Positions 58,878 through 64,000 of a stretch of 64,000 nt of DNA are shown piece after piece. This DNA comes from Plecoglossus altivelis (taxonomy: Eukaryota > Chordata > Actinopteri > Osmeriformes > Plecoglossidae): contig BROE01000024.1 in the NCBI GenBank assembly GCA_036571765.1, positions 930,001 through 994,000 of the forward strand, written 5' to 3'. Numbering within the stretch: the first letter of the stretch is position 1; every line of letters starts with the position of its first letter. Below the pieces are notes generated by a model. That model was not told the DNA's origin, ran no database searches, and saw only the letters and a program-made list of their open reading frames with translations. The translations under genes were made by a program, and so were the position numbers.

Positions 58878-59459
58878 AGGCTAGGAATTCTTAGGGATTG
58901 GGTGAGCTGACCATAGGCCTGCAGAATGGATGTCATCTCCATATTGGGCAGCACCACCGACCCCATCTACACTACCTCCATCCACCCTCCTGCCACTCTC
59001 CTACCCAATGGCCTGAAGAATGGGTCTGACGAACACTGTACCACTGCCAAGACAGCGGTAGCCATACTTGGCTCTGGTGACTTTTCCAAGTGCCTGACCA
59101 TTCGACTTCTACGCCGTGGCTTTCATGTGGTGGTGGGGAGCCGTCAACCCAAGCGTGCTGCTGACTTCTTCCCACACGTAGTGGATGTGACGCATTATGA
59201 GGATGCTGTGGTTAAGGCAGGCATCATCTTCCTTGCAATACGGCGAGAACATTACCCAGCAGTTCTCTGGGACCTTAAGCACCTGCTGTCAGGCAAGGTC
59301 CTGATCGACGTTAGCAATAACAGGAGGGTGAACCAATATCCGGAATCAAACGCAGAATACCTAGCCTCCCTCCTGCCAGAGGCTATCGTTGTGAAGGGCT
59401 TCAATGTGATATCTGCCTGGGCTATGCAGCAGGCTGGGCCCAAAGATGCCAGCAGACAG
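58878..59459 (+). CDS. steap2: steap2 first coding exon (NADPH-binding oxidoreductase domain)
   Basis: Start codon at 58926 after 48 nt of 5' UTR. Encodes 178 residues. An N-terminal leader (MDVISILGS..., about 12 residues longer than in human STEAP2) precedes a Rossmann-type F420H2:NADP oxidoreductase-like fold: VAILGSGDFSKCLTIRLLRRG with the GxGDF dinucleotide-binding motif, VVVGSRQPKRAADFFPHVVDVTHYEDA, LAIRREHY, LIDVSNN and INQYPES-like VNQYPESNAEYLASLLPEA. STEAP proteins move electrons from NADPH through FAD and heme to reduce Fe3+ and Cu2+ at endosomes or the cell surface (family knowledge). The donor CAG/GTGAAG ends the exon in phase 0. Sequence is closest to STEAP2 rather than STEAP1, 3 or 4. 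Confidence 0.93.
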
Positions 59460-60075
59460 GTGAAGTGTTAAAAGTGTTCAAAGATGTATTTATTAGGCAG
59501 GAGTTATCCATAGCCTTCTGCAAAAGTGCACATACAATGAGACCAAAGAATAGAGCAATACAGAGGCAGACCAGCACATTGTCATCCTTCCCTTCCATGT
59601 CAAATCATTTAATCTAACATTGTTTCATATTTAGCAATCCAACAAAGCCATGTCACATATTTTCAGGACAAATCATTGTTTGAATTTTGTATAGTTAGCT
59701 AATGTTAACTAATGGGAATCATCCCAAATGGGTTTTTAATTGTAATTTGGTATAATTATAATAATATAACCCCACTGAAATTGGTTGCCATTATTCTGAC
59801 ATACTCCGTATAGTAGGGGATATTTAATAATCAAACAGGTCATTAGAACTTGGATGTTAACTAATGGGCTACACTTGACGTTTGTTACATATGTTCTAGT
59901 ACAGTAAAATACTCAAACGGATAAGGTTTTGGTTGTTTATGGTGATTTAGCAGAGAGAACTAAGACTGAGACAACCTTGCTTATTAAGGTCAAATTCCAT
60001 TTCATGTCAGGCTAAATAATGTTTTGGAAATAATTTAAAGTCATCATATCCTTACTGATGGGCCATGTCCTCTAG

Positions 60076-60603
60076 GTCTACATCTGCAGTAACTCAACAG
60101 AGGGCCGCCAGCAAGTACTAGAGCTTGCACGGCAACTCAACTTTTTCCCCATAGACATGGGCTTCCTATCATCCTCCAGAGAGATTGAGAACATACCGCT
60201 GCGTCTCTTCCCCGCCTGGAAAGGCCCTGTCCTCACTGCAGTGTCCCTCTCCATATTTTTCTTTGCCTACTCCTTTGTGCGTGACATCATCTACCCTTAT
60301 GTGAAAAGCAAGCAGAGCAACTTTTACAAGATCCCCATGGAGATAGTTAACCGGACACTGCCCACTGTAGCCATTACAATGCTGGGGTTGGTCTACCTGG
60401 GGGGCGAGATTGCTGCTGTCCACCAGCTGTACTATGGAACCAAGTATAGGCGCTTCCCCCATTGGCTGGAGGGATGGATGCAAAGCAGGAAGCAGCTGGG
60501 TCTGCTCAGCTTCTTTCTTGGCTGTGTTCATGTTCTCTATAGTCTCTGTCTTCCTATGAGGAGGTCTGAGAGGTACCTGCTGCTCAACATGGCCTATCAA
60601 CAG
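60076..60603 (+). CDS. steap2: steap2 second coding exon (start of membrane ferric-reductase domain)
   Basis: Follows a TCCTCTAG acceptor and begins VYICSNSTEGRQQVLELARQ, the end of the NADPH domain, then SSREIENIPLRLFPAWKGP, transmembrane segment 1 (VLTAVSLSIFFFAYSF), segment 2 (TVAITMLGLVYLGGEIAAV) and QLYYGTKYRRFPHWL, then segment 3, GLLSFFLGCVHVLYSLCLP with the expected heme-ligand His, and RRSERYLLLNMAYQQ. It is 176 codons long, phase 0 at both ends, donor CAG/GTGGGT. The exons that should follow (starting around residue 355, with the second heme His) are not found in the remaining 3.4 kb, so the gene runs off the window. Confidence 0.93.
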
Positions 60604-62494
60604 GTGGGTGTGGATTGGAGAATGTGTGTGAGAGAGAGCAAGAAAGAGAGAGTGCTTATATCTCTTTTATCATTCTTATGTGAGAATGTGTGACCTACAT
60701 TGAAAAGATTGAATGTTGTAGCCTAAGTGACTCATTTGTTTTCTACCCTGGCCTCAGGCATGACCATAAACTACACTGCAGTACATATGTTTTACATTGC
60801 AAAAGCAAACAATGAGTTTTGCTTACAAGTATCTTGTAATTTCTTAATGTCAGAAGAACAACCATCTCAAGTTAGAAACATACTGTGCATAATGGGTGTC
60901 CCTGAGTTTCTACCTGATATCTGGAATTGGAATTGATTAAATTATTAGGGGCCATACAGCAAAGGTGCGGATCTTTACTATTATTATTCTACTTTGGACA
61001 AGGAGTCTGGCAGGCCATAGAACCGTATGATAAAAAGTTAGGAAATTTGGCACACTTGTTAGTGACAGTCTTTCCATCAATTTCACTATGTTTCATGTCG
61101 ACCACTTGAGGACTATAGTGTCAGCAAGAGGTCAAAATTGAAGGTGTGTTTATGGGATTCATTTTTGAACTGAAAGACGAATTTCTTTAAAGTTAGGTTG
61201 AAAAGAAATGGTTTAGGACTATCATCAGTCTAGTTGTGGACAGATGCTATCAATAATATTGTAATGACAATATGGAGTAGTGAATTCACTAATTAATTAT
61301 GTTGAAGAATAATAGGCTACAATGATGTATAGGCTTATGTTGGATTTTGCACTTACAATTAGGCTTGGTCAAAACGTCAGATTTAACGTAAGATTTATAG
61401 GCAAACCAAGGTTAATATCAAATTGATAAATTGAGATTTGAAACAAGTAAGCGGCAAAAAACACATATTGAACATATATTTTCATTTTGACAGATATATA
61501 CATATAGCTGGTATGTCAGTGCGCAATTCCTCTGACATTTTGCAAGTGTAGTCATGTTGTGGTTTAATCCTTGATAGGATGAGATCTGTCAGAAGGCAGG
61601 CTGGAAATATGCACTACAATTGAAAAGGGCTTAATTCATTTATTAACTTGAATCATGTGACCTCCCACACAGAGTGGTTCGCATGAGTGAAACACATTGC
61701 TTCCTAGGCAAAATTTAGTGTCCACAAAATGCTTCCTTTACTGGACAGCATGGTCAGCAACTTGAAAGGCAAATAGTTGAGGAAATTGTAATTTACAGAA
61801 GACTGTACGTACTGGTTATTTACTGTCTATCTTGAGTTTGACCTCTCTATATTTGTATGTCAGAGAGTCTCACTATGCTGACCTCTTGACCTTAGCTAGA
61901 CAGCAGTCTCTCTTGTGCGAGAACTTTACATACCGATCCTTATAGTGTCAACTAAAGAACAAATATGATAGGCCTATAATTTCTTTACTAAACAAACTCT
62001 GCTCGTGTGTTGAAGTCCATGTCGCAAGATTAGCTAAACATGTTTATTGACAAATATTTTAAACTATGTTTTAAACTTACCGTAATAGATCTGTTTAACT
62101 CGTTATTATATGGATATTATATGAATATTCCGTTCAAGTACTCAACTCAGGTATGTGAACATTGTCTGAGACTCGCGAAACGTGACTTGCTTTTCTGAAT
62201 TTATGAACCAAGACTTCTAGCCAATCCTAAAGTCTCCATGGCTGCAAGTAGCCAAACTAAGACCCCTTCCCTCTTCTCTAAGTACTATTTGTCTTGGATG
62301 CAACACCCCAATACTCATCCATGTACAAGCTGGAAACTAAACCAAAACCTAGCATTGCAACAATATTTGGCTTTAGTTAGTGTAACTAATTAATAAGTTG
62401 GTATTTTCAATTGATTATTGGAAAAAATTGGAATGCTACCCTAACCATTGGCAATGACACTTGTACCTAAATAAAAAGGTGATCTTTGAGGTAG
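60604..62494 (+). other. steap2 intron following the second coding exon
   Basis: A+T-rich; the next steap2 exon, expected to continue after MAYQQ, was looked for and not seen here or up to 64000. Confidence 0.6.
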
Positions 62495-62974
62495 TGTGAA
62501 AGACGATTCCGATGGCACTGTGTAGATATGAACATGAATGGCGGTTTCAATACAATTTATTTAGCTTGTACAAGTACATAAGATTTTAACAAAGCACTTT
62601 GTGATCGGTCAGTACGGAGGACGTGATAGCCATAAGTCATCCGTAAGAGTGATGTCGAACATTCTTAAACACTACTTTAAATACACTTAGAACAAATGGT
62701 ATTGTATATGGTCAATCAATCAATGTAGCAACCTCTGTGATTGGCTAACTCTACACAGTGACAGCTTGAAACAAGACATCTCCATACTGATTGTCCTACA
62801 GTTCTTAGATGTGGCATCTCTCCCCTAAACCTTAAATAAAGCCACAAGTCATTGACCGGTCAAATGGTCAATTGTCCTTTGTGTGGTCATCTTTAACAAT
62901 ACCGTTCCTTCAGACCAACTGTCTTTAGACTTGACCTCTCCTAGTTAGGTGTTACATTAACATATATTGTATCA
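62495..62974 (-). repeat. LTR-like repeat, copy 2 (inverted to copy 1)
   Basis: Reverse complement of the repeat at 22.9-23.5 kb with many substitutions and some indels: same TGATACAAT start, CACCTAACTAGG, TTGACCATTTGACC, GTGATTGGCTAAC (forward) and TTTCACA end. Lies in the steap2 intron. No internal retroelement genes adjoin. Confidence 0.55.
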
Positions 62975-63883
62975 AGCTTCTTAACCATCTGTAGACTTCT
63001 CTTGAAACACATTTATTGTAACCATATTCTAGAATTCCACCACAGTAGCTTGGCACAAATACAGTCCTGATGGCAGAGAGAATATATTTTTAAATGATCA
63101 AGACAGTTAATTGGAAGATTTAGGATGGGAAATATGAGTTAATCTGTATGACATTTTGTTGGATTAATAATGGTGACAGCATGACATTTGAATAATGATG
63201 CATTGAAATAGGGAAATGTAGATGGTGAAAAGTGCAATTTGGTAGAGACAAGCAAACCTGTCCTCCCTTCTCAGTTCTGTGATTTGGGAGTCTGAGCATT
63301 TGTTGAGATGACAACATCACTGGTTGAGATTGAAGAAACTGTAGATGGCCTGAAAGGTTCTATGGGAGATGCAAACAGACTTCCATTAGAAGGTGATACT
63401 TAGCCAAAGAGTAGATGTGGGTTTGGTCCCCATCCTCCCACTGGTTGGATAAAGATGGATCACTGTTAGGGAAAATACATTCACAAAATAAAACGAATCT
63501 GTTTTAGTTTAAAGCCCACTCACCTCGTCAAGGTACAGGCTTAGAGCGTGAGATTAGTATTACAAGACAAGGACAATGGTTGTTAACATACAACATACTA
63601 ACCATATACAACATACAAGTGCTATAGCATATTCTGAAGACTTGACCAAACTTAAAATTACTGGAATGATTGAACACAATATTTAAATTTTTACATTTAA
63701 ATTTAGAATAAACAAGAAAAACATAGATCGACTCTTTTTGGTTATTTTTATTTTGTCATTTGAACCACAGAGGATAAAATGGTTCATAAATTCGAACTCA
63801 ACCCCACTTCACATGTAAGACAAAAGGATAGACACACGAGGAAAATGCAAATCAATCCATCAACAACTTGAACAAGGAGCACT

Positions 63884-63919
63884 TGAACACTGTCAACAAC
63901 AGTGTTGTTGACACTGTCC
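63884..63919. repeat. Short near-perfect palindrome
   Basis: AACACTGTCAACAACA followed by GTGTTGTTGACACTGT forms a hairpin with about 15-bp arms and one mismatch. Function unknown. Confidence 0.6.
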
Positions 63920-64000
63920 CTTGTTCATGAGGTTATCTGATGGTGTTTGTGATCATGTGGTCAGTGAGGAGATCTTGTTCACAATGTTCTTACATGTTCA

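Noticed and set aside
60727..60936. Candidate third steap2 exon (69-codon frame)
   Set aside because: It lacks the expected sequence after MAYQQ (a Trp/Glu-rich loop and then a membrane segment) and has no proper splice borders.
1..64000. CRISPR arrays, operons, phage or other prokaryotic systems
   Set aside because: Spliced genes, A+T-rich introns and fish transposons throughout; no spaced direct-repeat arrays and no closely packed reading frames.

Overview
The window is nuclear DNA of a ray-finned (teleost) fish. Coding exons are small, split by GT..AG introns of 0.1-10.5 kb and A+T-rich. The introns are full of repeats typical of fish genomes: LINEs with GGAT-type tails, L2-type LINEs, Tc1/mariner, hAT, piggyBac, MITEs and tRNA-derived SINEs. 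Several repeats (a Tc1 relic at 17.4-18.1 kb, a tRNA-derived SINE near 53.0 kb) resemble families abundant in salmonid/pike-type fish, but that is only a weak lineage hint.

Two protein-coding genes are supported. (1) mmp16 (membrane-type matrix metalloproteinase 3) lies on the minus strand and is complete. Ten coding exons run from the start codon at 53913 to the stop at 4846. With every splice phase consistent they give 1830 nt, i.e. 609 residues, close to the 607 of human MMP16. The predicted protein has a signal peptide, a propeptide with cysteine switch, a furin site, a HExxHxxGxxH zinc site, a proline-rich hinge, a hemopexin domain, a transmembrane helix and a short tail ending in EWV. 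(2) steap2 (STEAP-family metalloreductase) lies on the plus strand. Its first two coding exons (58926-59459 and 60076-60603) encode the NADPH-binding domain and the start of the membrane domain; the rest lies beyond the window. The two genes are divergent, with about 5 kb between their start codons.

Layout: 1-4845, 3' flank of mmp16 with two MITEs and a dispersed repeat. 4846-53913, mmp16. Intron 9 holds an internally deleted LINE with a perfect 12-bp target duplication and an L2-type fragment. Introns 4-7 hold Tc1/mariner relics, SINEs, an LTR-like repeat, a TTAA-flanked MITE and a second GGAT-tail LINE. Intron 2 holds a roughly 4-kb L2-type LINE only about 0.4 kb from exon 3. Intron 1 holds a nearly intact 1.18-kb Tc1 element, a decayed piggyBac element with a third GGAT-tail LINE within or beside it, and an internally deleted hAT element. 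53914-58877 is the divergent intergenic region with L2 and piggyBac fragments and a probable steap2 5' UTR exon. 58878-64000 is steap2 and its intron, with a second, inverted copy of the LTR-like repeat.

I found no prokaryotic feature, CRISPR array, operon or convincing undescribed system. The most unusual observations are the mmp16-steap2 linkage, the internally deleted transposon copies, the inverted LTR-like pair around most of mmp16, and the odd composition of the L2 LINE in intron 2.
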